A stretch of 64,000 nt of DNA from Lentzea californiensis. GTDB taxonomy: Bacteria; Actinomycetota; Actinomycetes; Mycobacteriales; Pseudonocardiaceae. A model generated the notes under the pieces. The model was not told where the DNA came from, did not search any database, and saw only the letters and a program-made list of their open reading frames with translations. The position numbers were made by a program, and so were the translations under genes. The stretch is from positions 186,001 to 250,000 of the forward strand of contig NZ_JANBBE010000004.1 in assembly GCF_024648825.1 (NCBI RefSeq), written 5' to 3'. This document shows, in pieces, positions 35,921-45,198 of the stretch; the first letter of the stretch is position 1; each line of letters opens with the position of its first letter.

Positions 35921-37387
35921 TCAGCAGGCGGCGAAGTCGTCCAGCAGCGCCGAGGCGACCTCGACGTCCGGGCTGAGCTGGCGGTCGGACATGTCCGGGT
36001 TGAGCTTCGACCCGGCGGTGTCGAAGGCGGCCCGCAGTGACGGGGTCTGGGGAGTGATGCCGCGTAGCCGCAGGGCGCGGACGGCGGCCACGACCTCGCA
36101 CGCGAGGACGAGGCGGAACGCGCTCAGCGAGCGCAGGGCCTGGGACGCGGACTGGAAGGCGAAGCTCGAGTTCTCCTCCTGGCCGCGCGACACGACGGCG
36201 TTGCCGATGCTCGCGGGTTCGGCGAGGGTGCGGACCTCGGCCAGCGCGGAGTTGGCGCTGTACTCGAGGATCATCACGCCCGAACTGCCGGGCACGCCCT
36301 CTGCGAGGAACGGGCGCAGGCCGGTGAAGTTCGGCTCGACGAGCGTGGCGAGGCGGGCGGTCGAGATGTGGCCGGTATGCAGCATCGAGAGCCGCAGCCG
36401 GTCGAGCGCCTGGCCCAGGTACGCGCTGTGGAACGCGCCGTGGTGGTAGGCGGCGTCGTCCTCCGGGCCGAAGTGGTCGGAGACGATCAGCGGGTTCTCG
36501 GCGGCGGCGTTGAACTCGACGTCGAGCACGCGGCCCAGGTCGGTGGCGGCGTCGACGGCCGGGCCGTGGATCTGCGGGAAGCAGCGGTAGCCGAACGGGT
36601 CCTGGATGCGCGCGGGCGGGCGTGGTGGTTCGCCGATCAGCCGGCGCATCTCCGCGGCCACCGCCACCTGCCCTGGGTGGGGACGACCGAGGTGGACGCG
36701 TTCGTCGTAGGCCTCGGCGGCTCCGTCCACGGCGAGGAACGACAGCGCGGCGACGACGTGCGTGGCTTTGAGGAGCTGGTGGGCGTCCTGCCAGGCCAGG
36801 CCTGCCATGCCGATGGTGAGGGCGTTGCTGCTGATCAACGCCAGCGCGTCGCCCGAGTCGAGCTCGATCGGGTCGGGGGTCTGCGTGGAGCCGAGCCAGT
36901 AGCGCTCGCCGAGCAGGGTCAGGCCGGTCTCGGCGAGGGCGGTGAGGTCTCCGGTGCCGATGGCGCCGTACTCGTGGACGCCGGGGTAGCAGCTGCTGTT
37001 CAGTGCGGCGAGCAGCGCGTCCGCCACGGCTCTGCGCACGCCGGCGCCACCCGCGAGGAGCTGGTTGAGGCGCACGACCATCATGGCGCGCACCTGCTCC
37101 TCCGGGAGCATGCCGCCGAGCCCGCCCGCGTGGCTGCGCAGCAGGCGCAGGCCGTGCTCGGCCCAGCCCTCCGTGCTGACGATCTGGTCGCGGTTCGCGC
37201 CGACTCCGGTCGTGCGGCCGTACACCTGTCGTCGCACCACAAGGCGCTGGCTGGCACCCCACGACGCTTCGAGGCGTGCGACGCCATCAGCGTGCAGCTC
37301 CACCGGCGAGTGGTACCGCGCGACGCGCACCACGTCGTCGGCGCTGAGGGACTGACCGTCCAGCACGACAGGGGAGTCTTCGACCAT
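35921..37387 (-). CDS. aromatic amino acid lyase-like protein (HAL/PAL family) with altered MIO triad
   Basis: This 488-residue protein is collinear with histidine/phenylalanine ammonia-lyases. The catalytic-loop Tyr56 lies in YGRTTGVG (canonical YGxxTGFG), NQLLAGGAG follows, and EFNAAAENPL plus QEENSSFAFQSA sit in the C-terminal half. The prosthetic MIO group is normally made from Ala-Ser-Gly in GASGDLAPL; here the segment is AIGTGDLTAL, with Gly144-Thr145-Gly146 in that position. So either MIO forms from an unusual triad or the protein no longer does the ammonia-lyase reaction. ATG at 37387 is the start, 30 bases from the divergent helicase gene. Confidence 0.85.
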   Translation of the reverse strand: MVEDSPVVLDGQSLSADDVVRVARYHSPVELHADGVARLEASWGASQRLVVRRQVYGRTTGVGANRDQIVSTEGWAEHGLRLLRSHAGGLGGMLPEEQVRAMMVVRLNQLLAGGAGVRRAVADALLAALNSSCYPGVHEYGAIGTGDLTALAETGLTLLGERYWLGSTQTPDPIELDSGDALALISSNALTIGMAGLAWQDAHQLLKATHVVAALSFLAVDGAAEAYDERVHLGRPHPGQVAVAAEMRRLIGEPPRPPARIQDPFGYRCFPQIHGPAVDAATDLGRVLDVEFNAAAENPLIVSDHFGPEDDAAYHHGAFHSAYLGQALDRLRLSMLHTGHISTARLATLVEPNFTGLRPFLAEGVPGSSGVMILEYSANSALAEVRTLAEPASIGNAVVSRGQEENSSFAFQSASQALRSLSAFRLVLACEVVAAVRALRLRGITPQTPSLRAAFDTAGSKLNPDMSDRQLSPDVEVASALLDDFAAC

Positions 37388-37417
37388 GGCGCCAATGTGA
37401 GCACATAGGGTTCAGAG

Positions 37418-40396
37418 GTGCTCGTACTGCATGGCCTGTGCACGACCGACGGCGTTCTCGCGCTGTGGGCCGAAGACTCCGGGCTGCCCGCACGCAGTGA
37501 GAGCACGCGACGGGACGCACCGCACCCCTTCGCGGCGTCGGCCGAATCACTGGCCGCCGCGCTCGGGCAGGAACCGCGCAAAACGACCACACGGACGTTG
37601 CTGCTGCCGTCGTTCGCGTCGGGGCCGATGGCGTCGCCCGAACTGGTGCGCGACCCTCTGGCGGCGGGACGAGCGCAGCGCGGCAAGGTGCAGCTGCGGC
37701 AGTGGGGCGTGCCCACGATCCGCCTCGACGGTGCCCCGGAGCGCGGTGCCGAGGTGCGGCTGAGCGACTCCGCGCGGTTCGTGTTCGACGTGGCCGCATT
37801 CGCCGCCGACCTGGTCGACCGCGGCCGCGTGCTGCCGTCGATCGCACCCGAGCGGGCCGTCGCGCGGTGGGCACCGGTGCTCTCGGGAACGGACTCGGCG
37901 CGGTTCGCGGCCCTGCAGGCCGCGATGCCGCCCGCCTGCCGGTGCGAGCAGATCGTCGGCGACCCGGCGGAACTCGTGCGCGCGGCACTGACGACCGCGG
38001 TCGACGAGCAGGTGCGGAGCCGGCTGAGCGGCACGCCTCTCGCCCCGGCACGACGGGGCCAGGCGACGACAGCGGAGTCCTGGCTCGACGCGCTCACCGG
38101 CGAGCCCGCGTTCGACGCGGACCCCGTCGAGCTCTACGAACTGCGCGAGCAACTGGACCGCTGGCGCGACAGCGCGGGCAACGAAAGCCCTGTGCGCACC
38201 TGCTTCCGGCTGCGCTCGCCGGAGCAGCGCAACGACGACGAGTGGGCCGTCGAGTTCCTCCTGCAGGCAGTGGACGAGCCGAGCGTTCTCGTGCCCGCGC
38301 AGCAGGTCTGGTTCGCGGACGACGGTGTCCTGCGGCGCTGGATCCCGGCACCGCAGGAACACCTGCTGGCCGATCTCGGCCGCGCGAGCAAGCTGCACCC
38401 CGACCTGGACGAGGCGTTGCGCGGCTCGCACCCCGCCGAGATGGAGGTCAGCGCGGAGGGCGCGTACCGGTTCCTGACCGCCGCGCCGGTGCTGGCACAG
38501 GCCGGGTTCGGCGTGCTGCTGCCCTCGTGGTGGCAGCAGACGACGAGGCTGGGCCTCAAACTCACCACGAAGAGCCGCGGCACGGCCGGAACCGTCGCCA
38601 AGGAGAGCGAGATCGGCTTGAAGTCCATCGTGGACTACAAGTGGGAGCTCGCCCTCGGCGAGGACACGCTGACCGACGCGGAGCTCGCCGAGCTGGCCAG
38701 GGCGAAGGTGCCGCTGGTCAAGGTGCGAGGCCAGTGGGTCCAGGTCGACCAGAAGCGGCTCGCCGCCGGACTCGCGTTCCTCAAACGCGGCGGTGGCCAG
38801 ATGACCGCCGTCGAGGTCATGCTCCACAGTGGACTTACTGAGGAGGACGAGAGCCTGCCGCTCCCACTGGTGTCCGTCGAGGCGGACGGCTGGCTCGGCG
38901 ACCTGTTGTCCGGCAAGGCCGACGAGCAGCTCGAACCCGTCGACCCGCCGGAGAACTTCGGCGCGCGGCTGCGTCCGTACCAGCAGCGCGGCCTGGCCTG
39001 GCTCGCGTTCCTCGACAAGATCGGCCTGGGCGCGTGCCTGGCCGACGACATGGGGCTGGGCAAGACCGTTCAGCTGCTGGCACTGGAAGCCTTGAACCGC
39101 GCCCACGGCAAGAGGCCACCCACGTTGCTGATCTGCCCGATGTCGGTCGTCGGCAACTGGCAACGCGAAGCCGCGCGGTTCACCCCGGACCTCTCGGTGC
39201 ACGTGCACCACGGCGCGGACCGCCTGAACGGTGACGCGTTGCGCGAAGCCGTGGAGAGCCACGACCTGATCCTCACCACCTACTCCCTGGCCGCCCGCGA
39301 CGCCGACGCGTTGAGCGAGCTCACCTTCGACCGCGTGGTGCTCGACGAGGCGCAGAACATCAAGAACAGCGCGACCCGCCAGTCCCAGGCGGTGCGCCAG
39401 CTCAAGGCACGTCACCGCGTCGCGCTCACGGGCACGCCCGTCGAGAACCGCCTGGCCGAGCTCTGGTCGATCATGGACTTCGCCAATCCCGGTGTGCTGG
39501 GCACGGTCAACACGTTCCGCGCCCGCTTCGCCGTGCCGGTCGAACGTCACAACGACCAGGACGCCGCCGCCCGCCTGCGCAAGATCACCAACCCTTTCGT
39601 GCTGCGCCGCGTGAAGACCGATCCGCGCATCATCAGCGACCTGCCGGACAAGGTCGAGATGCGCCAGCTCTGCAACCTCACCCCCGAGCAGGCCTCGCTC
39701 TACCAGGCCGTCGTCAACGACATGCTCGAGAAGATCGAGGAAGCGGACGAGGGCGTCGAGCGGCGGGGACTCGTGCTCGCGACCATGTCGAAGCTCAAGC
39801 AGGTCTGCAACCACCCCGCCCACTTCCTCGGCGACGGCTCCCGCGTCGCCGGCCGCTCCGGCAAACTCGCGCGCCTGGAGGAGGTGCTCGAGGAAGTGCT
39901 CGCCGAGGGCGACAAAGCTTTGTGCTTCACGCAGTTCACCGAGTTCGGCAGCATGCTCGTGCCGTACCTGGCCGCGCGCTTCGACACCGAGGTGATGTTC
40001 CTGCACGGCGGCACGAACAAGGCGGCCCGCGACCGCATGGTGGAGCGCTTCCAGGACAGCAAGGGCCCATCCCTGTTCCTGTTGTCGCTCAAGGCCGGCG
40101 GCACCGGCCTCAACCTCACCGCCGCGAACCACGTGATCCACCTGGACCGCTGGTGGAACCCGGCGGTCGAGGACCAGGCGACCGACCGCGCGTTCCGGAT
40201 CGGCCAGCGCCGCAACGTGCAGGTGCGCAAGTTCGTGTGCATCGGCACGCTGGAGGAGCGCATCGACGCCATGATCGAGGAGAAGCGCGCCCTGGCCCAG
40301 CTGGTGGTCGGCGCCGGTGAGAACTGGCTCACCGACCTGTCCACCGCGCAGTTGCGCGACCTGCTGACGTTGTCCGGGGAGGCCGTCGGTGAGTGA
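37418..40396 (+). CDS. SNF2-family DNA helicase/translocase
   Basis: The 992-residue SWI2/SNF2 ATPase has an N-terminal half (about 1-480) containing the bacterial SNF2-associated domain. The helicase core follows: motif I DDMGLGKTVQLL (about 545), Ia LLICPMSVVGNW, II VVLDEAQNIKN (DEAQ box), III LTGTPVENRLAELW, V KAGGTGLNLTAAN and VI DQATDRAFRIGQ. It probably remodels protein-DNA or RNA polymerase complexes. GTG at 37418 is the start. It overlaps by eight bases the SWIM zinc-finger gene downstream, a pairing repeated in many actinobacteria and bacilli, where helicase and SWIM protein act together. Confidence 0.95.
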   Translation: MLVLHGLCTTDGVLALWAEDSGLPARSESTRRDAPHPFAASAESLAAALGQEPRKTTTRTLLLPSFASGPMASPELVRDPLAAGRAQRGKVQLRQWGVPTIRLDGAPERGAEVRLSDSARFVFDVAAFAADLVDRGRVLPSIAPERAVARWAPVLSGTDSARFAALQAAMPPACRCEQIVGDPAELVRAALTTAVDEQVRSRLSGTPLAPARRGQATTAESWLDALTGEPAFDADPVELYELREQLDRWRDSAGNESPVRTCFRLRSPEQRNDDEWAVEFLLQAVDEPSVLVPAQQVWFADDGVLRRWIPAPQEHLLADLGRASKLHPDLDEALRGSHPAEMEVSAEGAYRFLTAAPVLAQAGFGVLLPSWWQQTTRLGLKLTTKSRGTAGTVAKESEIGLKSIVDYKWELALGEDTLTDAELAELARAKVPLVKVRGQWVQVDQKRLAAGLAFLKRGGGQMTAVEVMLHSGLTEEDESLPLPLVSVEADGWLGDLLSGKADEQLEPVDPPENFGARLRPYQQRGLAWLAFLDKIGLGACLADDMGLGKTVQLLALEALNRAHGKRPPTLLICPMSVVGNWQREAARFTPDLSVHVHHGADRLNGDALREAVESHDLILTTYSLAARDADALSELTFDRVVLDEAQNIKNSATRQSQAVRQLKARHRVALTGTPVENRLAELWSIMDFANPGVLGTVNTFRARFAVPVERHNDQDAAARLRKITNPFVLRRVKTDPRIISDLPDKVEMRQLCNLTPEQASLYQAVVNDMLEKIEEADEGVERRGLVLATMSKLKQVCNHPAHFLGDGSRVAGRSGKLARLEEVLEEVLAEGDKALCFTQFTEFGSMLVPYLAARFDTEVMFLHGGTNKAARDRMVERFQDSKGPSLFLLSLKAGGTGLNLTAANHVIHLDRWWNPAVEDQATDRAFRIGQRRNVQVRKFVCIGTLEERIDAMIEEKRALAQLVVGAGENWLTDLSTAQLRDLLTLSGEAVGE

Positions 40397-41216
40397 GCAC
40401 TGGTCCGGCGAAGGGCCCCGGTACGGCAAGACCATCAAGGTGGACAACGGCCTCAAGGCCAAGAGCAGGCGCGGCGACATCGGCGCCACCTGGTGGTCGC
40501 GCCGGTTCATCGAGGTGCTGGAGTCGTTCGGCATGGGCGGCCGCCTGACCCGAGGCCGCAACTACGCGCGGCAGGGCCAGGTGCTGTCGTTGTCGCTGTC
40601 CACCAGCATGGTCATCGCCCTGGTGCAGGGCTCGCGCCCCACGCCGTACAAGACGCGGATCGCGATCAAGTCGTTCACCGGCCAGGAGTGGCAGCGCATC
40701 GAGCACGCGCTGGCCGGCAAGGCCCTGTACGCGGCGAAACTGCTGGCCGGAGAGATGCCCGCGGACATCGAAACGCTGTTCGCCTCGCTGGGCCTGCGGC
40801 TCTTCCCCGCGACGCAGCGCGAGCTGACGATGGACTGCAGCTGCCCGGACTGGGAGGTGCCGTGCAAGCACCTCGCCGCCACCTGTTACCTCCTCGCCGA
40901 GTCGTTCGACAACGATCCCTTCGAGATCCTCGCCTGGCGTGGCCGCAGCCGTGAGGACCTGCTCGACCGTCTCCGCGCGCTGCGCGGCACCGTGCGTTCC
41001 GCCGTGGTCCGTGACGAGGCGCCGCCGCTGACGAGGTGCCTGGACACGTTCTGGCAGCGGCAGACCACGTCGACCCTCCACCTCGGAGACCCCACGGCGG
41101 TGGTGCGCACGGACGCGGTACTCGATCAGCTCGACGGTGTGCCGATCACCGTGGGCGAGTCGTCCCTGGCCGGCCTCTTGCGCCCGGCCTACCTGGCGCT
41201 GAAGCCCGAGGAGTAG
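40389..41216 (+). CDS. SWIM zinc-finger protein, partner of the SNF2 helicase
   Basis: The 275-residue protein carries the SWIM motif CxCxnCxH as CSCPDWEVPCKH at about residues 155-166. The N-terminal GATWWSRRFIEVLESFG and RGRNYARQGQV blocks are conserved in the proteins found next to bacterial SNF2 helicases. SWIM fingers bind DNA or partner proteins. The GTG start lies inside the helicase gene (8-base overlap), so the two should be made together. Confidence 0.93.
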   Translation: MSEHWSGEGPRYGKTIKVDNGLKAKSRRGDIGATWWSRRFIEVLESFGMGGRLTRGRNYARQGQVLSLSLSTSMVIALVQGSRPTPYKTRIAIKSFTGQEWQRIEHALAGKALYAAKLLAGEMPADIETLFASLGLRLFPATQRELTMDCSCPDWEVPCKHLAATCYLLAESFDNDPFEILAWRGRSREDLLDRLRALRGTVRSAVVRDEAPPLTRCLDTFWQRQTTSTLHLGDPTAVVRTDAVLDQLDGVPITVGESSLAGLLRPAYLALKPEE

Positions 41217-41324
41217 ACAGAAGAGCGCTCGGGCGGCGGACCCGTTGGGCGCTGCGCGGTCCGGGCGCGGTGGCTTGGGGGCGCGCGGAGGGCGAGTGGC
41301 TCGGGTCTGTCGGTTGCCCTGGGT

Positions 41325-41597
41325 TCAGTGGACGAGCTTCTGCTTGGAACGGTTGGCCCACAGGGTCACGCCGGCGCCGGCGAGGCCCACCTGCAGAGCC
41401 AGTTCGATCCAGTCGATCCCCGCGGTGTCGGCCACGCCCAGGACCGTGGCGGCCGCGGTGCCCAGCAGGGCGGCGACGATGCCCACGAGGACGGTCGCGA
41501 GGAGCGACACGTGTTGCCTGCCCGGGATCACCAAGCGGCCCAGGCCGCCGATGACCGCTCCGAAGAGCAGTGCGGTGAACAAGCCGTCGATCTCCAC
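41325..41597 (-). CDS. GlsB/YeaQ/YmgE-family small membrane protein
   Basis: The 90-residue protein has three hydrophobic segments (LFTALLFGAVIGGLGRLVIPG; VSLLATVLVGIVAALLG; IELALQVGLAGAGVTLW). The IGGLGRLVIPG turn is typical of the transglycosylase-associated/GlsB family, linked to envelope stress. The function is not settled. GTG at 41597 follows AGGGGG. Confidence 0.85.
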   Translation of the reverse strand: MEIDGLFTALLFGAVIGGLGRLVIPGRQHVSLLATVLVGIVAALLGTAAATVLGVADTAGIDWIELALQVGLAGAGVTLWANRSKQKLVH

Positions 41598-41661
41598 TGC
41601 GTACCCCCTGCGACTCTGATGCGTGTCACACCAGAGTCCGCTGGACCGTGAGGTCCGCGAA

Positions 41662-42144
41662 TCAGGTCTTCCCCTGAGTGCCCCCTGAGTTCGCCCCTAG
41701 GAGCACGGCGGCTGTCGCGGAGAGTTCGCGGCCCGGCACGTCCGGGTCGCAGCCCACCCTGGCCAGGCGGGCCCGGATGGCCGTGGGGGAGCGCTCCATG
41801 GCGTCGGCCAGGGACCTGATCAGTTTCGGGGAGTCGGTCCCGGACGGGGTGAGCCAGGCGGCGCGCAGGTCGGTGTCGAGGGCTTCGGTCCAGGGCTGGT
41901 TGGCGTTCGCGTGGCGGGACGGGCGGCTGCGCAGGCGCGAGTGGGCGCCCAGGACCCGCGCGAGGAGCTTGCCGATCGTGACGCCGCCCTCTACCGGCAG
42001 GCGCAGGCGGCCGTCCGCGACCACCTCGCCCGAGTCGAGTGAGCCGAGCAGGTCGAGCACCATCGATTCGTCGGAGTCGGTCGTTGCGCTCAGCCGGTAG
42101 TTGACCTCGCCGAGCTTGATCTCGTTGTTGAAGGTGGATGTCAT
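41662..42144 (-). CDS. uncharacterised protein with C-terminal helical DNA-binding-like segment
   Basis: The 160-residue protein is of unknown family. The N-terminal half (LGEVNYRLSATTDSDESM, then VVADGRLRLPVEGG) looks beta-rich. Residues about 85-145 contain W...LDTDLRAAWL...LIRSLADAMERSPTAIRARLARVGC, a three-helix pattern like SANT/Myb or sigma-type helix-turn-helix units that ends some helicases. It is alone between the membrane protein and DUF2786 genes. The assignment is by pattern only. Confidence 0.6.
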   Translation of the reverse strand: MTSTFNNEIKLGEVNYRLSATTDSDESMVLDLLGSLDSGEVVADGRLRLPVEGGVTIGKLLARVLGAHSRLRSRPSRHANANQPWTEALDTDLRAAWLTPSGTDSPKLIRSLADAMERSPTAIRARLARVGCDPDVPGRELSATAAVLLGANSGGTQGKT

Positions 42145-42245
42145 GGGATCGACGTTAGGGAGGGGGTCCGACGGTTTTTCCGGGGTGGGGGCGCCTGGGA
42201 CCGTTGTGATGCGGGGAGTTCACCCGAAGGGGTGGTGGCCACGCC

Positions 42246-43310
42246 CTAGCCCGAGGTCACGGACTTTCGGGCGGTTCCGATGTCGGCGGCGTCCGCGGCG
42301 GCACGCCCCGCACCCCACCCTGCGGCCGACCGCACCGTCACGCGCGAGGTGCGCGTCCGCGTGAACATCTGCTCGAACAGCGTGTCCACGGCCTGCTTGC
42401 GGTCCGCGAGCACCGGCAGCAACCGCTCGTCCGAGGCGATCGGGTCGTCCGGGGCAGCGGGTGCGGCCGCCATCGCCTCCAGCCGCTCCCCGATCCGTGA
42501 CGCGTACGACACCAGGAACGACTTCCGGAACGGTCGCGAGCGCGCCTCGCTGCCCTTGCCGGCCCGCCCGCCGACGGCGACCATCGCCCGTGTCGCCTGC
42601 ACGAGCAGAGACGTCGAGAGCAGTTCCACGCTCTCCAGGTCGACCTCGTCACCGACGAGAGCGATGAATCCGAAGCTGTCATAAGCCACCGCCCGCGAGC
42701 GGAAGGCCTCCGACACGACGTGCACGAGCTGCGACTTCTCCTTGAAGTAGCTCTTGTCGAGCCACATCCGCCGCGACGTCGCCTCCGCCGGCAGGTCCGC
42801 GTCGAGCATCGCCCGCTCCAGCGCGTGCCGGTTCATCAGCTCCTGCGCCTTCGCCGACAGCGCCTCCGCCTCCTCGGGGAACGCCGTCGACTCGGCCTTC
42901 GCGAGCAGGCCGCGCACCCGGTTGAGCACCTTCGGGTCCAGCCCCGCGCGCACGGCCGACATCAGCACGTCGCCCGGCAACGGCAGGATCTGCGGCAACG
43001 AGGGCATCCGTCCGAGGAACTTCAACAGCTCGGCGGCCGTGCGGTTCGCGTACGACAGCGTCTCGATGTGACGCGTCGCCCACGCCTCGATCAGCGGCCC
43101 CTCCCACCACACCGAGGCGCCGATCTCCTCCAGCTGTCGCTGCCACCGCGGATGCACCGTCGCCGGAGCATGCGGCGAACAGGACAAAGCGATCACGTCC
43201 ACCACGAGAGAGGTGGCCGACTCATCGAGTGAACGCGACACCATCTCGCGCACGTCGTACGGCAGCCAGCCGCGCTGCCAGAGCGCATCGACCGCTTTCA
43301 CCAGTTCCAC
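42246..43310 (-). CDS. DUF2786-domain protein
   Basis: The 354-residue protein has the DUF2786 signature near residues 125-160 (RVRGLLAKAESTAFPEEAEA, then AQELMNRHAL), thought to be a helical DNA- or partner-binding unit. N-terminal helical repeats (VDALWQRGWLPYDVREMV) and a basic C-terminus frame it. The function is unknown. The GTG at 43310 fits the conserved beginning VELVKAVDALW; an alternative GTG at 43367 adds 19 atypical residues. It is divergent from the FolP2-like gene. Confidence 0.72.
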   Translation of the reverse strand: MELVKAVDALWQRGWLPYDVREMVSRSLDESATSLVVDVIALSCSPHAPATVHPRWQRQLEEIGASVWWEGPLIEAWATRHIETLSYANRTAAELLKFLGRMPSLPQILPLPGDVLMSAVRAGLDPKVLNRVRGLLAKAESTAFPEEAEALSAKAQELMNRHALERAMLDADLPAEATSRRMWLDKSYFKEKSQLVHVVSEAFRSRAVAYDSFGFIALVGDEVDLESVELLSTSLLVQATRAMVAVGGRAGKGSEARSRPFRKSFLVSYASRIGERLEAMAAAPAAPDDPIASDERLLPVLADRKQAVDTLFEQMFTRTRTSRVTVRSAAGWGAGRAAADAADIGTARKSVTSG

Positions 43311-43372
43311 GCCATGCAGTATGAGACGTCCGCCATGTGCAAAGGACGGGGACCACCTGGTAGACACGGGAT

Positions 43373-44197
43373 GTGATCGAACTCCAGTTCCGCGGCCGGA
43401 CCGTCGTCCGCGACCACGCGCTGGTGATGGCGATCATCAACCGCACCCCGGACTCGTTCTACGACAAGGGCGCCACCTACGCCGAGGACGTGGCCATGGA
43501 GGCCGTGCACCGCGTCGTGGACGAGGGCGCGGACATCGTGGACATCGGCGGTGTGAAGGCCGGCCCCGGCGATCTGGTCGACTCCGGCGAGGAAGTGCGC
43601 CGCGTCGTGCCGTTCATCGCCCGCGTGCGCGCCGCCTACCCGGAACTGATCATCAGCAGCGACACCTGGCGCGCGGACGTCGGCCGCCTCGTCTGCGAGG
43701 CCGGTGCCGACCTGCTCAACGACACGTGGGCGGGCGCGGACCCGCAGCTGGCCGAGGTCGCCGCGGAGTACGGCGCCGGCTACGTCTGCTCGCACACGGG
43801 CGGTGCGGTGCCCCGCACGCGTCCGCATAGGGTTAGTTACCCGAACCTCGTCGCGGACGTCATCGCGGAGACGACGTCGCGAGCGGAGAGGGTGGTCGCA
43901 CTCGGTGTGCCTCGCAAGAGCGTGCTGATCGACCCCACACACGACTTCGGCAAGAACACATGGCACAGCCTCGCGCTGGTGCGGCACACGGACGAGCTGG
44001 TGGCGACCGGGTGGCCCGTGCTGATGGCTCTGTCCAACAAGGACTTCGTCGGGGAGACCCTCGGCGTGGAACTGCACGAGCGCGTCGAGGGCACCCTCGT
44101 CGCGACCGTGATCGCGGCGTTGGCGGGCGCCGCGGTCTTTCGCGCGCACGAGGTGGCGCGCACCAGACGAGTACTCGAGTCCGTCGCTCGACTCTGA
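43373..44197 (+). CDS. dihydropteroate synthase-like protein (FolP2 type)
   Basis: The 274-residue TIM-barrel protein of the DHPS family shows INRTPDSFYDKGATY (pterin loop), VDIGGVKAGPG where true DHPS has a D-I-G-G-E-S-T-R-P-like loop, and IDPTHDFGKNTWHSL. The NRTPDSFYD start is that of the mycobacterial second paralogue FolP2, which is not regarded as a working dihydropteroate synthase. An altered loop here agrees with that. It is followed after 14 bases by an uncharacterised gene on the same strand. Confidence 0.85.
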   Translation: MIELQFRGRTVVRDHALVMAIINRTPDSFYDKGATYAEDVAMEAVHRVVDEGADIVDIGGVKAGPGDLVDSGEEVRRVVPFIARVRAAYPELIISSDTWRADVGRLVCEAGADLLNDTWAGADPQLAEVAAEYGAGYVCSHTGGAVPRTRPHRVSYPNLVADVIAETTSRAERVVALGVPRKSVLIDPTHDFGKNTWHSLALVRHTDELVATGWPVLMALSNKDFVGETLGVELHERVEGTLVATVIAALAGAAVFRAHEVARTRRVLESVARL

Positions 44198-44211
44198 GCT
44201 GGAGGTATCAG

Positions 44212-45150
44212 GTGGACGACGTCTTCGCCCGGTTTTCGGATGACCGGTGGGACGACTTCCTCGACGAACTCGACAAGATCCGCGTGAGCGTGGTGGATCC
44301 TGCGGAACGACAGCAGATGAAGGTCACCGCACGCCGCGACGCACGAGAGGCGGGCACTCAGCCGTTGCTCGTGCGGATGGCCCTCGCGGACCACTACCTG
44401 AACCTGCTCGCCATCGGCGTGTGGGCGGGCGACGAGAGCTGGCGTGCCGATCTGCGCGACCTGGTCATCTCTCTCGTGCCCGCGGACGACGAGTCACGTG
44501 ACGACGCACTGCTGAGCTCGGTCATCGCCGTGGTGCTCGCACAGCTGCTGCAGGACGCACGCTTGCGTGGCGGTTCCGAGGCCGATGTCATCGCACGATC
44601 GGCGTGGGAGAAGGCCCAGGAGTGGGCTGCCTACGCGGAGGACCGTCACGTGGAACGGCTCCTGTACGCCTCCACATCGGGCGGTGCGCGCGTCGTGACG
44701 GCCTCGGAGGTGCAGGAGGTCATCGAGCTCGCCACGGCCGCAGCGGACGACCAGCACGCCGAAACGATCGCCGCTCTGGAGACGGAAGGCTTCACCGCGG
44801 AGTTCATGAACGGTGTGTGGGTGGTGGAGGGCGAGTTCCGCAACGCGGTGCGGGCTGCTGCGCGCGCGATCACGCTCACGGGCCACGGCTGCGTCCTCGC
44901 GCGCAACATCCGGTCATCGGCCGTGATGCTGTGGCACGAGAACACGCTCGCCATGGCGGACTCGAAGGTGCCGCGCTGGCGCGTCTACCCGATCCTCGCG
45001 CCCGTTACGCCGCAATCGAAGTTTTCAGGCGGTGAAGGCCTGCCGTTCACCCGCGAGACGCACCCGTTGGCACCCGCTCCGGAAGTCGTGCGCCGGTTGG
45101 CGGACGCCGTTGGCGTCAACCTGTCCCATCTGCTGGCTGCATTGCGGTGA
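44212..45150 (+). CDS. uncharacterised protein in operon with the FolP2-like gene
   Basis: The 312-residue protein has no recognised domain. The N-terminal third is acidic and helical (FARFSDDRWDDFLDELDK). The middle has helix pairs, and the C-terminal half contains FTAEFMNGVWVVEGEF, AITLTGHGCVLARN and RWRVYPILAPV, perhaps a small alpha/beta domain. GTG at 44212 follows GGAGG at good spacing. Co-transcription with the FolP2-like gene is likely (14-base gap). Confidence 0.7.
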   Translation: MDDVFARFSDDRWDDFLDELDKIRVSVVDPAERQQMKVTARRDAREAGTQPLLVRMALADHYLNLLAIGVWAGDESWRADLRDLVISLVPADDESRDDALLSSVIAVVLAQLLQDARLRGGSEADVIARSAWEKAQEWAAYAEDRHVERLLYASTSGGARVVTASEVQEVIELATAAADDQHAETIAALETEGFTAEFMNGVWVVEGEFRNAVRAAARAITLTGHGCVLARNIRSSAVMLWHENTLAMADSKVPRWRVYPILAPVTPQSKFSGGEGLPFTRETHPLAPAPEVVRRLADAVGVNLSHLLAALR

Positions 45151-45161
45151 AAGGGTGATCT

Positions 45162-45192
45162 TTGACTTTCCGCAACCTCGACTCGTTATCTT
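45162..45192 (+). promoter_or_regulatory. candidate leaderless promoter of the small gene at 45199
   Basis: TTGACT (45162-45167) and TATCTT (45187-45192) are 19 bases apart, or 18 to TTATCT. The ATG is seven bases past the -10 box and no ribosome site exists. Confidence 0.55.
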
Positions 45193-45198
45193 GGTGTC

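Noticed and set aside
37547-40561. Open frame of about 1000 codons antisense to the SNF2 helicase gene
   Set aside because: It is the complement of a well-supported gene with all helicase motifs; long shadow frames are expected at this GC content and the translation is Arg/His/Gln-rich with no domains.
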